This document shows, one piece after another, positions 7,246 to 15,485 of a stretch of 64,000 nucleotides of DNA; within the stretch, counting starts at the first letter, position 1, and each line of letters starts with the position of its first letter. Origin of the DNA: a virus. The position numbers and the translations under genes were made by a program. The stretch spans positions 1 to 64,000 of the IMG/VR virus record IMGVR_UViG_3300043399_000587, one strand, 5' to 3'. The notes beneath the pieces were generated by a model. The model was not told the origin of the DNA. It did no database searches and saw only the letters and a list, made by a program, of their open reading frames with translations.

Positions 7246-7274
7246 GTATTCATAGTCAAGAAACGGAGCGAAAT

Positions 7275-7763
7275 ATGAAGATCGTCATCAGCACCCAGAT
7301 CCGCGAAAACTATGGCATCCACGATTGGGACGGTAAGGGCACTTGCCCGCAATACTGGAGGTGCAAGGGCGGTGACACCTACGTTGTCCCGAACCTGACG
7401 GTTGCTCAGGTCCTCAAGGTCAAGGATCAGGGCATCCCGACCCTGAAGGCTCTGATCGAATCCCGCAATGAGGGTTTCGAGGAGTACGTTGTTGATTGGT
7501 CGATCCTGGATGATGACGCCACTGTGTGTGAGCCGTGGGAAACCCCGTTCGAACTGTTCTGGGAACAGGGTCGCTGGGTCGCTCGGCGCACCGTCGAGAA
7601 CGGTGAGTACGGCTACATGCGCCGTGAGGTTGCTAGCAAGTCCGAGCAGTATGACATGCTGATGGCGGCCGGTCGTGAGAACTACCGTGTGGTCTATACG
7701 ATGCGTAACGGTGATTCGGTCACCGGTGAGCAGGTCTCGGAATATCTTTCGAAGGCTGCTTAA
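7275..7763 (+). CDS. Early GC-rich protein, 162 residues
   Basis: The most GC-rich gene in the window (many GCC, GGC, CTG and ATC codons), start ATG 7275 after ACGGAG. The product begins MKIVISTQIRENYGIHDWDG and is rich in Trp, Gly and charged residues. I recall similar proteins from other phages but know no function. The codon use is unlike the late genes and suggests recent transfer or strong host adaptation. It is followed by the gene at 7811 on the same transcript. Confidence 0.8.
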   Translation: MKIVISTQIRENYGIHDWDGKGTCPQYWRCKGGDTYVVPNLTVAQVLKVKDQGIPTLKALIESRNEGFEEYVVDWSILDDDATVCEPWETPFELFWEQGRWVARRTVENGEYGYMRREVASKSEQYDMLMAAGRENYRVVYTMRNGDSVTGEQVSEYLSKAA

Positions 7764-7810
7764 GGTGTTGATCGCCGCAGCGAATACGGAATGGCATAAG
7801 GATTTATAAA

Positions 7811-7993
7811 ATGTCTGTCAACCAACTACTTATCACTGTCACTGATTTTGTAGACGAACACGCCAATGAGGCGATCTTTTGGCGCGATTACATTACGTTG
7901 CGACAAACCTACGACATTCGAACCAGTCTTGAAATGGCACTATCCAATCAAGGGTTCTCCCTTCCGGATGTAGAATCTAGCAATAATTCATGA
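7811..7993 (+). CDS. Early orphan protein, 60 residues
   Basis: ATG 7811 follows AAGGATT. The product is an acidic, helical protein (LITVTDFVDEHANEAIFW) ending in SSNNS. It is unrecognised. It has no promoter of its own and is probably read from P6 with the GC-rich gene. Confidence 0.7.
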   Translation: MSVNQLLITVTDFVDEHANEAIFWRDYITLRQTYDIRTSLEMALSNQGFSLPDVESSNNS

Positions 7994-8000
7994 AAATTGT

Positions 8001-8029
8001 TTGACAATAAATGGATTTGGGTATATAAT
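8001..8029 (+). promoter_or_regulatory. Early promoter P7
   Basis: TTGACA (8001-8006), 17-bp spacer beginning ATAAAT, TATAAT (8024-8029). It drives the AAA+ ATPase gene. Confidence 0.88.
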
Positions 8030-8061
8030 ACATACATAGACAGTTGAGACACGGAGCAAAT

Positions 8062-9078
8062 ATGTCAACGATTCGCATTCTTTCTGGTTCTTATCGCAAC
8101 CAAGCCGTCAAGGGCGAGGTGTTTACTCTTGTCAAGGGTTTTCAGACTGGCAAGAAGGGCAATTATGTCACTGTTCAAAACGACGGTCAGTTTTCTGTTG
8201 ATATCCCTGTCGTCAAGGTCAAGGTCAACGGCATGTCTGACATCGAATTTCTGAACGGTGCCCCTGTGGCCCCGCAAGTGTCCGCGCCCGTGACCGCGAC
8301 CGAGACCGATGAACAGGCTATGAATCGCATCAAGGAGCGTTTTGACATTCTTGATGAAATGAGTCGTGCTTGCATCGCTGGTGACATCCGTTCAATGATT
8401 GTCACTGGACCTCCTGGAGTCGGCAAGTCGCATGGTGTTCACACCCAGCTGCAAAAGGCTGTCATGTTTGACAAGATTGCTGGCAATCAACCTCGCTTTG
8501 AAGTTGTCAAGGGTACTATGTCGGCTATCGGGCTGTTCGCCCTCTTGTACAAGTACTCCGACGCTAAGAACGTCCTGGTGTTTGATGACTGCGACATTTG
8601 GGAAGATCAGGATGCTATCAATATTCTGAAGGGTGCGTTGGATTCTGGCAAGACTCGTCGGATCTCTTACAACAAGGATTCTCGACTCCTGCGTGATGAA
8701 GGTGTCCCCAACACTTTCAACTTCAACGGTTCTATCATTTTCATCACCAACAAGACCTTCGACAACAAGCGTGCTACCAAGATTCAGCCTCACCTGGATG
8801 CTCTGCAGTCTCGCAGTCACTTTCTGGATCTGACTATCAACACCGAACGTGACAAGATGCTACGCATCCGTCAAGTGCATCGTGATGCTGATCCGGGTCT
8901 GTTTGTTGACTATGGCTTTAGCACGGAGCAGGAAGGTATGATTCTGACTCATATGTGGGATAACCATACTAAGATGCGTGAAATCAGTCTCCGTATGACT
9001 CTTAAGATTGCGGATCTGGTTAAGATCAGCCCGAACAACTGGCATAATCTGGCACGTGCTACTTGCATGAAGGATTGA
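8062..9078 (+). CDS. AAA+ ATPase, early expressed
   Basis: A 338-residue protein. The N-terminal about 80 residues look like a small beta domain (RILSGSYRNQAVKGEVF). The AAA+ core follows, with Walker A GPPGVGKS and Walker B VLVFDDCD, and a sensor-like SIIFITNK segment. The start is ATG 8062 after ACGGAG. It is the last gene of the early array and is closed by a strong terminator. AAA+ proteins of this size in phages remodel DNA or protein complexes; the target here is unknown. Confidence 0.85.
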   Translation: MSTIRILSGSYRNQAVKGEVFTLVKGFQTGKKGNYVTVQNDGQFSVDIPVVKVKVNGMSDIEFLNGAPVAPQVSAPVTATETDEQAMNRIKERFDILDEMSRACIAGDIRSMIVTGPPGVGKSHGVHTQLQKAVMFDKIAGNQPRFEVVKGTMSAIGLFALLYKYSDAKNVLVFDDCDIWEDQDAINILKGALDSGKTRRISYNKDSRLLRDEGVPNTFNFNGSIIFITNKTFDNKRATKIQPHLDALQSRSHFLDLTINTERDKMLRIRQVHRDADPGLFVDYGFSTEQEGMILTHMWDNHTKMREISLRMTLKIADLVKISPNNWHNLARATCMKD

Positions 9079-9093
9079 TACTTCTCACACAAT

Positions 9094-9119
9094 AAAGGGG
9101 ACTTCGGTCCCCTTTTTTT
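9094..9119 (+). terminator. Intrinsic terminator after the early ATPase
   Basis: Stem AAAGGGGAC / GTCCCCTTT closed by a TTCG tetraloop and followed by a T-run. A textbook rho-independent terminator that ends the early block. Confidence 0.92.
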
Positions 9120-9165
9120 GCCTTTATATTTGTATACTAGGTATCAGATATGCTATTATGTAGAA

Positions 9166-10170
9166 ATGATACCGATTCAAAATAAAGAACACCTTGTATA
9201 CTTCATGCAATGCGGCATGCTGCGTTTAAGTAGATATGACCTTAGGTTCATACAAAACTTACAAACACTTTCGAATCAGAATAGAAGTCTTACTACAAAC
9301 CAGATAGACCTTTTCAATAAATTAGTGAGTAAATATCAACGTCAATTAGCAAAGCATGGATTGACGATGGAAAAAATTAATGCACTTAAATGGGAAACAA
9401 ATATCATAGCCAGCGATAGACAATTTACAGAAGCATATATTTCTATCATTGATGATACCATCACTTTCAAAAGTCCATTCAATAAAAAGTTTTTAACCGA
9501 ATTTTCTAAGTTAGAGGTAAATAGTTATAAATGGAATAAGGAAGAAAAGGTATATCGTTCACCATTTTCAATTTATGCGCTCAAATACCTCAATGATTTG
9601 GCTAAAGGATTTTATCCTAAGATAAATTATTGCCCCGTAACAACAGACCTAATAAATAAACTAGAATCATATAGAGCCAAATATTGGAATCCTACGTTGG
9701 TGAAAATTAATGATCGCTATCTGATAGCGTGTACCAACCAATACCTCGATCTAGCACTAAAAGATATTGAGTTATCGGCTGATCCCGTGTGCTTATCAAA
9801 ATTAACTGAATTAGGAATAGAAATAGACAAAGATATTATTAACGACGATCCTTTATTGGAATTTTGTTCTAAGTACTATATTGATGCTGACACTAAAAAC
9901 TTAGATAAAATTATTGAATACCTTCTTGCTATTGGTTGTAAAAATGTTTTGATATACCCTGCTCCGTTGAACGTAAACATTAAGGAAAAGTTTTCTGTAT
10001 TCAACATCAATAAAAGTAAACTGTTTGGTACCGTTGATCCTGTGCAACAAGATATCGTTTACATATCAATGAGGTCAGCTGGTATGCTTAACACAGCAAA
10101 AAAAGGCAATTATATGAAAGTCATCAGAATGAACAACACATCACCTGTAATTTTTAATCTCAAACAATGA
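9166..10170 (+). CDS. Unknown protein paired with UvsW
   Basis: A 334-residue basic protein translated just ahead of UvsW, with an ATGA overlap. The segment around LEVNSYKWNKEEKVYRSP resembles the short HARP-like motif found before some SNF2-type helicases, but this is weak. The N-terminal part is helical; the C-terminal part has repeated beta-type segments. The start at ATG 9166 is chosen over a TTG inside the preceding terminator. The coupling suggests a partner of the helicase. Confidence 0.8.
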   Translation: MIPIQNKEHLVYFMQCGMLRLSRYDLRFIQNLQTLSNQNRSLTTNQIDLFNKLVSKYQRQLAKHGLTMEKINALKWETNIIASDRQFTEAYISIIDDTITFKSPFNKKFLTEFSKLEVNSYKWNKEEKVYRSPFSIYALKYLNDLAKGFYPKINYCPVTTDLINKLESYRAKYWNPTLVKINDRYLIACTNQYLDLALKDIELSADPVCLSKLTELGIEIDKDIINDDPLLEFCSKYYIDADTKNLDKIIEYLLAIGCKNVLIYPAPLNVNIKEKFSVFNINKSKLFGTVDPVQQDIVYISMRSAGMLNTAKKGNYMKVIRMNNTSPVIFNLKQ

Positions 10171-11624
10171 AGCAGTGCAAATTGATTATCAAAGATGAAG
10201 TCAACGTCAAGCTAGAAGGTCTTGACCTAGGCGACCGCAAAACATTGATGAAAATGTTTGAATATGAAAAGCCAGGTGCACGATATCAGCCTTCAGTGAG
10301 ATTAGGTAGATGGAGTGGTAAGATCAGTTATTTTAGTTTGGGTGGCACGACGTACATCAATTTATTACCTGAGATTCTTCCTTTACTTGATCAGGCAGGA
10401 TATGATATAGAACTGGATGATCAACGTACTTACAGGCAAACGTTCAACTTCACGCAAGTGTCCGAAGATACGTTTTCTGAGTACTCATGGCCCAAAGGTC
10501 ATCCTAAACAAGGAGAACAAATTGTATTGCGAGATTACCAAGTAGAGGTGATCAATCGATTTTTACAGAATCCGCAGTCAATACAAGAAGTAGCCACTGG
10601 CGCCGGCAAAACTATTACTACGGCTGCACTAAGTTATAGTGTAGAACAATATGGTCGTAGTATTGTTATAGTTCCTAATAAATCATTAGTCACACAAACA
10701 GAAGAAGATTACAAAAATGTAGGTCTTGATGTTGGAGTTTATTTTGGTGATAGAAAAGAATGGGGCAAGAAGCATACGATATGTACTTGGCAAAGTCTAA
10801 ACAATTTACTCAAAGATACACAAGCAGGTAATGCTGATTGTACTATACAAGAATTCATTGAAGATGTTGTTTGTGTAATGGTCGATGAAGTTCATATGGC
10901 AAAGGCAGATGCACTCAAGACTTTGTTAACAGGAGTATTTTCACAGGTTCCCATTCGTTGGGGTCTTACTGGAACAATACCCAAAGAAAAATATAATGCA
11001 CAAGCATTGTATGTTTCATTGGGTAACGTTATTGGAAAACTAAGTGCTAGCGAACTTCAGGAGAAGGGAGTACTTGCACAATGCCATGTTAATGTGATAC
11101 AATTACAAGATAAAGTAGAGTTCACCAACTATCAAAGTGAATTGAAATATCTACTTGAGGACAAACATCGGCTTGACACAGTTAGCGAACTGGTGTTAAA
11201 AATTAAAGAGTCAGGTAATACTTTGATTTTGGTTGATCGTGTAAACGCAGGTAAAGAATTGGTAGATAGATTGCCAGGAGCAGTATTTGTTAGTGGAGAA
11301 ACTAAACTGACAGAACGTAAAGAAGAATATGATGAAGTGGCAACTTCTGATGAAAAGATTATTGTGGCAACGTATGGTGTAGCTAGCGTGGGTATTAATA
11401 TTCCTAGGATTTTTAATTTGGTTCTCTTAGAGCCTGGAAAAAGCTTTGTTAGAGTTATTCAAAGTATCGGAAGGGGTATCCGAAAAGCTGAAGACAAAGA
11501 CTTCGTTCAAATTTGGGACATAACAAGTAGTTGCAAGTTCGCAAAACGACACCTCACACAAAGAAAATTGTTTTACAAAGAAGCCAAATATCCCTTCACA
11601 ATAGAAAAATTGGAATACAAATGA
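10167..11624 (+). CDS. uvsW: DNA helicase UvsW
   Basis: T4 UvsW-type superfamily 2 helicase that unwinds branched DNA and R-loops and helps switch from origin-dependent to recombination-dependent replication. The N-terminal substrate-binding domain (residues 1-110) precedes LRDYQ. Walker A is ATGAGKT (143-149), motif II is DEVH (240-243), then GLTGT, and the C-terminal RecA-like domain carries motif VI as QSIGRGIRK. The length of 485 fits. It overlaps its neighbours by 4 bp on both sides, so translation is coupled. Confidence 0.95.
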   Translation: MKQCKLIIKDEVNVKLEGLDLGDRKTLMKMFEYEKPGARYQPSVRLGRWSGKISYFSLGGTTYINLLPEILPLLDQAGYDIELDDQRTYRQTFNFTQVSEDTFSEYSWPKGHPKQGEQIVLRDYQVEVINRFLQNPQSIQEVATGAGKTITTAALSYSVEQYGRSIVIVPNKSLVTQTEEDYKNVGLDVGVYFGDRKEWGKKHTICTWQSLNNLLKDTQAGNADCTIQEFIEDVVCVMVDEVHMAKADALKTLLTGVFSQVPIRWGLTGTIPKEKYNAQALYVSLGNVIGKLSASELQEKGVLAQCHVNVIQLQDKVEFTNYQSELKYLLEDKHRLDTVSELVLKIKESGNTLILVDRVNAGKELVDRLPGAVFVSGETKLTERKEEYDEVATSDEKIIVATYGVASVGINIPRIFNLVLLEPGKSFVRVIQSIGRGIRKAEDKDFVQIWDITSSCKFAKRHLTQRKLFYKEAKYPFTIEKLEYK

Positions 11625-12121
11625 ATATTCTATTATTAGATAATACAAAATACAATTTAGAAAATCTTCCAGATGAAGTAGATGACATTAGGTTTGCTAT
11701 TTTAGACAATAGCAATCCGTCTAATGTAGATTACCATTACATACCATTGATTTTTTTAGAATCATTTAGCTCACCTGCATTGGTATTGCGAGTCGGTGAC
11801 ACGACTATTAAAATGCCAGTCGATTGGCAAATCTTAATTGGTGAAAAAGAACACGGTGATTTAGAAACGCTACCACTAACTAGTATTAACGACAGAGGGT
11901 TTAGTGCGTTTGAATTTAATCCATTGACAGGTTTTAGACCTGACTTTTTGCCTATTGAAATTTTAGATATTTACCATGATGTAACTTGGTACGCACCTAG
12001 ATTGAAGAACGGACAATTTTTGTGTGTACCCATTGATGATGGTCCTAAGCCCAGATGTGTTTACTTTGTGAAAGAAATTAGTAGAAACTGTGAATTAGTA
12101 GATTACAATCAAGTGTTTTAA
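11621..12121 (+). CDS. Unknown protein between uvsW and probable gp62
   Basis: A 166-residue acidic protein beginning MNILLLDNTKYNLENLPDE, start ATG 11621 overlapping the uvsW stop. It is mostly beta by appearance (WYAPRLKNGQFLCVPIDDGP). No motif is recognised. Its place in an operon of replication genes suggests a role there. Confidence 0.8.
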   Translation: MNILLLDNTKYNLENLPDEVDDIRFAILDNSNPSNVDYHYIPLIFLESFSSPALVLRVGDTTIKMPVDWQILIGEKEHGDLETLPLTSINDRGFSAFEFNPLTGFRPDFLPIEILDIYHDVTWYAPRLKNGQFLCVPIDDGPKPRCVYFVKEISRNCELVDYNQVF

Positions 12122-12122
12122 T

Positions 12123-12719
12123 ATGGCAACTAAAAAACCACAGCTAGCTAAAGATGAAAAGTTTGAGAAGATTGATCTAGACCTTTTCGAAATTCTAACC
12201 GCGCTGGATAAAAAAGACTATGTGTACTACGATAGGCTTACGGAAGAACAAAAGAAAAAAGTTGTTCCTTTTATGCTCACACATTGGATGAGTGCTATAA
12301 AAGGTAGTGAAGGACTTTCTAGATATTATGTGATGAGTACAAACGAATATGCCAACAAGTATTTGTTTGCAGAGTTTGTACAAAAGCATCCTAAACTTCA
12401 ATGGCTAATGTTGTGTAGTGCTAGTCCAGGCTTAGGAAAACAATTTCATCAATGGATACCGCATATCCGTGATAAAGTAGGTAAATACAAAGAAGCAGCG
12501 ACAGTAAAAGAAATAAAAGAGTATTACACAAAAATATATCCTAAGGCAAATTCAAAAGACATTGAAGAACTATCAAAAGAATTTGTGAGCCAACAAAAGA
12601 GAAAAATGCATTTGGGTGAAATTTATCCCAATATGAAGATATCTGATCTTGAAACGTTAAATCAAATTATAACCGATAGTGATATAGAACAATATGAAAA
12701 AGACAGAGGAAACGGATAA
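12123..12719 (+). CDS. gp62: Probable clamp loader small subunit gp62
   Basis: A 198-residue helical protein with DLFEILTALDKKDYVYYD, then PFMLTHWMSAIKGSEGLSRY, and KHPKLQWLMLCSASPG. Its size, its helical make-up and its location in the replication operon fit the gp62 subunit that assembles with gp44 (61294-62220) to load the sliding clamp. The assignment rests on overall pattern and context rather than on a signature motif. The last 26 bp overlap the next gene. Confidence 0.6.
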   Translation: MATKKPQLAKDEKFEKIDLDLFEILTALDKKDYVYYDRLTEEQKKKVVPFMLTHWMSAIKGSEGLSRYYVMSTNEYANKYLFAEFVQKHPKLQWLMLCSASPGLGKQFHQWIPHIRDKVGKYKEAATVKEIKEYYTKIYPKANSKDIEELSKEFVSQQKRKMHLGEIYPNMKISDLETLNQIITDSDIEQYEKDRGNG

Positions 12720-13395
12720 CAACAAATATGGATGTGAATTTTGTGGCAGAACATTCATACGTGAGTCTACCATACTAAAACATATCTGTGAATATAAACA
12801 CCGTTGGTTAGAAAAAGATAGACCATGCAATCGCATAGGGTTTCAAACATGGGTAGAATTCTATAAAAAGAATTCTGCAAGCAAAAAAACAAAAACATAC
12901 GATGAGTTTATCAAATCGGTATACTATTCAGCTTTTATTAAGTTCGGGCTATATTGTGTTGAGGTTGGGGTGATCAATGTACCTAGATATGCAGACTGGT
13001 TAGTCAAAAATCAGATAAAGATTGACACATGGAATACAGATAGTAATTACACAAAATTTCTTATTGAATATTTACGTATAGAAAATCCAATGGATGCTAT
13101 TGCAAGAAGTATAGAAACTACAATAGTCTTATCTGAAAAAGAAAAAATACTATCCAAAGATGTGCTGAGATTTGGTAACAAAAATAAAATCTGTTATGAA
13201 ATAACTAAAGGAAAAATAAGCCCATGGATGTTGTATCATAGTGCAAGTGGTCGAGAATTTTTAGACAGCTTAGATGAAACACAGGTTAAAATAATCTTAG
13301 ACTACATTAATCCTGAGCAATGGGCATTAAAACTACATAGGAATCCAGAAGATGTAAAAGAAGTGCAGAAACTTTTACTACTTGGCGGATATTAA
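12694..13395 (+). CDS. C2H2-type zinc-finger protein
   Basis: A 233-residue basic protein with an N-terminal finger CEFCGRTFIRESTILKHIC (Cys-x2-Cys ... His). The rest is helical and basic, with TWVEFYKKN and YADWLVKNQ segments, and is not recognised. The start lies inside the preceding gene, indicating translational coupling to the probable gp62. DNA or RNA binding is likely from the finger; the partner is unknown. Confidence 0.75.
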   Translation: MKKTEETDNNKYGCEFCGRTFIRESTILKHICEYKHRWLEKDRPCNRIGFQTWVEFYKKNSASKKTKTYDEFIKSVYYSAFIKFGLYCVEVGVINVPRYADWLVKNQIKIDTWNTDSNYTKFLIEYLRIENPMDAIARSIETTIVLSEKEKILSKDVLRFGNKNKICYEITKGKISPWMLYHSASGREFLDSLDETQVKIILDYINPEQWALKLHRNPEDVKEVQKLLLLGGY

Positions 13396-13641
13396 ATGGC
13401 ATATGTCAGTAATCATTATGATTATGTTAAAGGTTGGAATGATTCAACCCGATGGTTCGAATGTGTAATTACACCTTCAACTCAAACAAAGCACGAACAA
13501 ATGGTAGCATGGTTATACGAAAAACTTGATAATTGCGAAAGGCATTGCAGGTGGATAAAGAATTATGGTTTTGAAAACGAATCTAGATTTAAATTTAGAT
13601 ACGAACGTGATTACATACTTTTTACGTTGAGATGGTCCTGA
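13396..13641 (+). CDS. Unknown small protein, 81 residues
   Basis: It abuts the zinc-finger gene with no gap. It is rich in Trp, Tyr and charged residues (VKGWNDSTRWFECVI). It is unrecognised, and co-directional and tightly packed with its neighbours. Confidence 0.7.
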   Translation: MAYVSNHYDYVKGWNDSTRWFECVITPSTQTKHEQMVAWLYEKLDNCERHCRWIKNYGFENESRFKFRYERDYILFTLRWS

Positions 13642-13983
13642 ATGCTTACAAAATCAAAACGCAGTAATGGGGAAGTTATTGTAGAATGGTCTAGACAAGG
13701 TCCATATCAACCAATGATAGATAAATTGCAGTTACTAAAAATTTTGTTTAATGAGATAAAATGCTATGACCAGGTTGGTATGTTGATACATTCTGTAGGA
13801 TCGCGTTATGATATACTCTGGGTCACAGCAAGTTTTTATTATCAGGATACTAAAAAATTATACTCAAACTACATACAAGATGAATACAACATAACAGGCA
13901 TAGTATTTGTTAATGAAGTAGATGCAGATAAATTTATAGAAATTTTAAATAAGAGGTATGTATGGCATCTTTTGCAGAACTAA
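13642..13983 (+). CDS. Unknown protein, 113 residues
   Basis: It starts directly after the previous stop. It contains a run of basic residues at the N-terminus and alternating hydrophobic segments. There is no recognised motif. Its last 22 bp overlap the next gene. Confidence 0.7.
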   Translation: MLTKSKRSNGEVIVEWSRQGPYQPMIDKLQLLKILFNEIKCYDQVGMLIHSVGSRYDILWVTASFYYQDTKKLYSNYIQDEYNITGIVFVNEVDADKFIEILNKRYVWHLLQN

Positions 13984-14204
13984 GTCCTTATATAGAAATT
14001 ATTGAATCTCAAGTTGTAAATCCTAGAGACACAGACAAAGTAACCTTTAGGTGCAAAGATGATCCACACAGGGTCATTAAATGGTGTCGAAGAAATTTCG
14101 GTCCTCGCGGAGATGGTTGGGATTTCTCAGGCTCCGATAAGTCCGTAGACATTACGATATGGTCTACTAAATTAATAATGATGTATGAATTATGGCAAAA
14201 TTAA
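13962..14204 (+). CDS. Unknown small protein, 80 residues
   Basis: It has VTFRCKDDPHRVIKWCRRNFG followed by a Gly-rich turn and a beta-type end. The ribosome site AAGAGG lies just upstream, inside the preceding gene. It is unrecognised and overlaps the oxygenase start by 13 bp. Confidence 0.7.
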   Translation: MASFAELSPYIEIIESQVVNPRDTDKVTFRCKDDPHRVIKWCRRNFGPRGDGWDFSGSDKSVDITIWSTKLIMMYELWQN

Positions 14205-14896
14205 TTAAACCAGAATTAACAGAAGGGCAAGGATATATCATACTAGAAAAGATTATACCTGAACCACTTATTGATTCGATAGTTGAAAAACTAACAACAT
14301 TGTATCCAGTACGAGCATCCAGTGCAAATAAAAAGTACGCCGAACGTGATGACATAAAAAAATTACCAGATATATCTGTATGGTGGAGTCAATTGGTTAT
14401 GGATTGGCCTGAAGTAAAGGAAATCAATAACATACTGGCATCAAAAATTTCAGATTACCTTACAGATCCTGTTTGGTATTCAAGTGATGTTGTTACCATC
14501 AACCCACACAGTAAATGGATCAATCCACATGTGGATACCCCTCATCGTTTCAAAAAATATAATTATGATAAACGTTTGTTGGGAATTCAAGCTATTTGTT
14601 CATTGTTTGCTTTAGATAAAGCAAATGGTGTTACTGGAATGGTCCCAAATAGTCAACGCATGGATTTTAATATCAATCTTTGTTATCAGGGGTTTTATAA
14701 TTCATGGTTTGAAAAAAATTGCATACAACCCATACTACCTAAAGGTAGTATACTATTCTATAACTGTAGAGTATTACATAGTAGTATGCCCAATACACTA
14801 ACAAAACCTAGACAGGCTCTATTGTTTAACTACCTGACAGGCAGTATAATAGATGATGTAAAGTCATTGGACAATATTTGGCAAAGTAACAATTGA
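14192..14896 (+). CDS. 2-oxoglutarate/Fe(II)-dependent oxygenase
   Basis: A 234-residue protein of the PhyH-like or prolyl-hydroxylase-like superfamily. The iron-binding facial triad is visible as H113-x-D115 (NPHVDTPHRF) and H196 (RVLHSSMPN), with R207 (KPRQALL) placed to bind 2-oxoglutarate. Such enzymes are common accessory genes in marine T4-like phages. The substrate, whether a nucleotide base, a virion protein or a host protein, cannot be told from the sequence. It lies directly upstream of dexA. Confidence 0.85.
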   Translation: MAKLIKPELTEGQGYIILEKIIPEPLIDSIVEKLTTLYPVRASSANKKYAERDDIKKLPDISVWWSQLVMDWPEVKEINNILASKISDYLTDPVWYSSDVVTINPHSKWINPHVDTPHRFKKYNYDKRLLGIQAICSLFALDKANGVTGMVPNSQRMDFNINLCYQGFYNSWFEKNCIQPILPKGSILFYNCRVLHSSMPNTLTKPRQALLFNYLTGSIIDDVKSLDNIWQSNN

Positions 14897-14921
14897 ATTG
14901 AGTTTTTAATAAAGGATTAAA

Positions 14922-15485
14922 ATGGCAAATGATATAATGATTGACTTGGAAACATTAGATACAAGTCCGAATTGTGTGATACTTACAATAGGTGCAGTTA
15001 GATTCGATCCTAAAGGAATGGGTATTGTAGAAAAGTTAGAACTACGTCCGACAATTGAAGATCAAACTGAAATACACAACAGGATTATAAATGAAGATAC
15101 ATTACGATGGTGGTCTACACAGAGCACTGCTGCACTTGAAGAAGCATTGGGAGACAGGGGACGAGAATCATTTAAGTCTTGCATGGAGACCCTTTACAAG
15201 TTTTGTTGGAACCGTCGTGCTATTTGGAGTAATGGTGCTAGCTTTGACGTAGTAGCATGTGAATCGGGATTCAGACAGACATTAACCGAATATCCCAATG
15301 CCATTCCTTGGCCATATTATACTGTACGTGATACACGAACTTTATATGAAATTGCAGGAGTTAGTCTTAAAGATAAGAAATATGGTAGTAAAACTACACA
15401 CAAAGCAGTAGAAGATGCAGAACATCAAGCAATAGTGGTCCAAGATGCGTACAAAAAATTAATCAAAGTAGGTTTGATAGCATGA
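14922..15485 (+). CDS. dexA: DexA-like 3'-5' exonuclease
   Basis: A DnaQ-superfamily exonuclease of 187 residues. The first catalytic motif D8-L-E10 is in IMIDLETLD, and the last is H160 with D165 (HKAVEDAEHQ). The WSNGASFDV segment carries a further conserved Asp. T4 DexA degrades single-stranded DNA. It overlaps by 4 bp the DnaE-like gene, an interesting pairing of a proofreading-type fold with a polymerase fragment. Confidence 0.85.
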   Translation: MANDIMIDLETLDTSPNCVILTIGAVRFDPKGMGIVEKLELRPTIEDQTEIHNRIINEDTLRWWSTQSTAALEEALGDRGRESFKSCMETLYKFCWNRRAIWSNGASFDVVACESGFRQTLTEYPNAIPWPYYTVRDTRTLYEIAGVSLKDKKYGSKTTHKAVEDAEHQAIVVQDAYKKLIKVGLIA

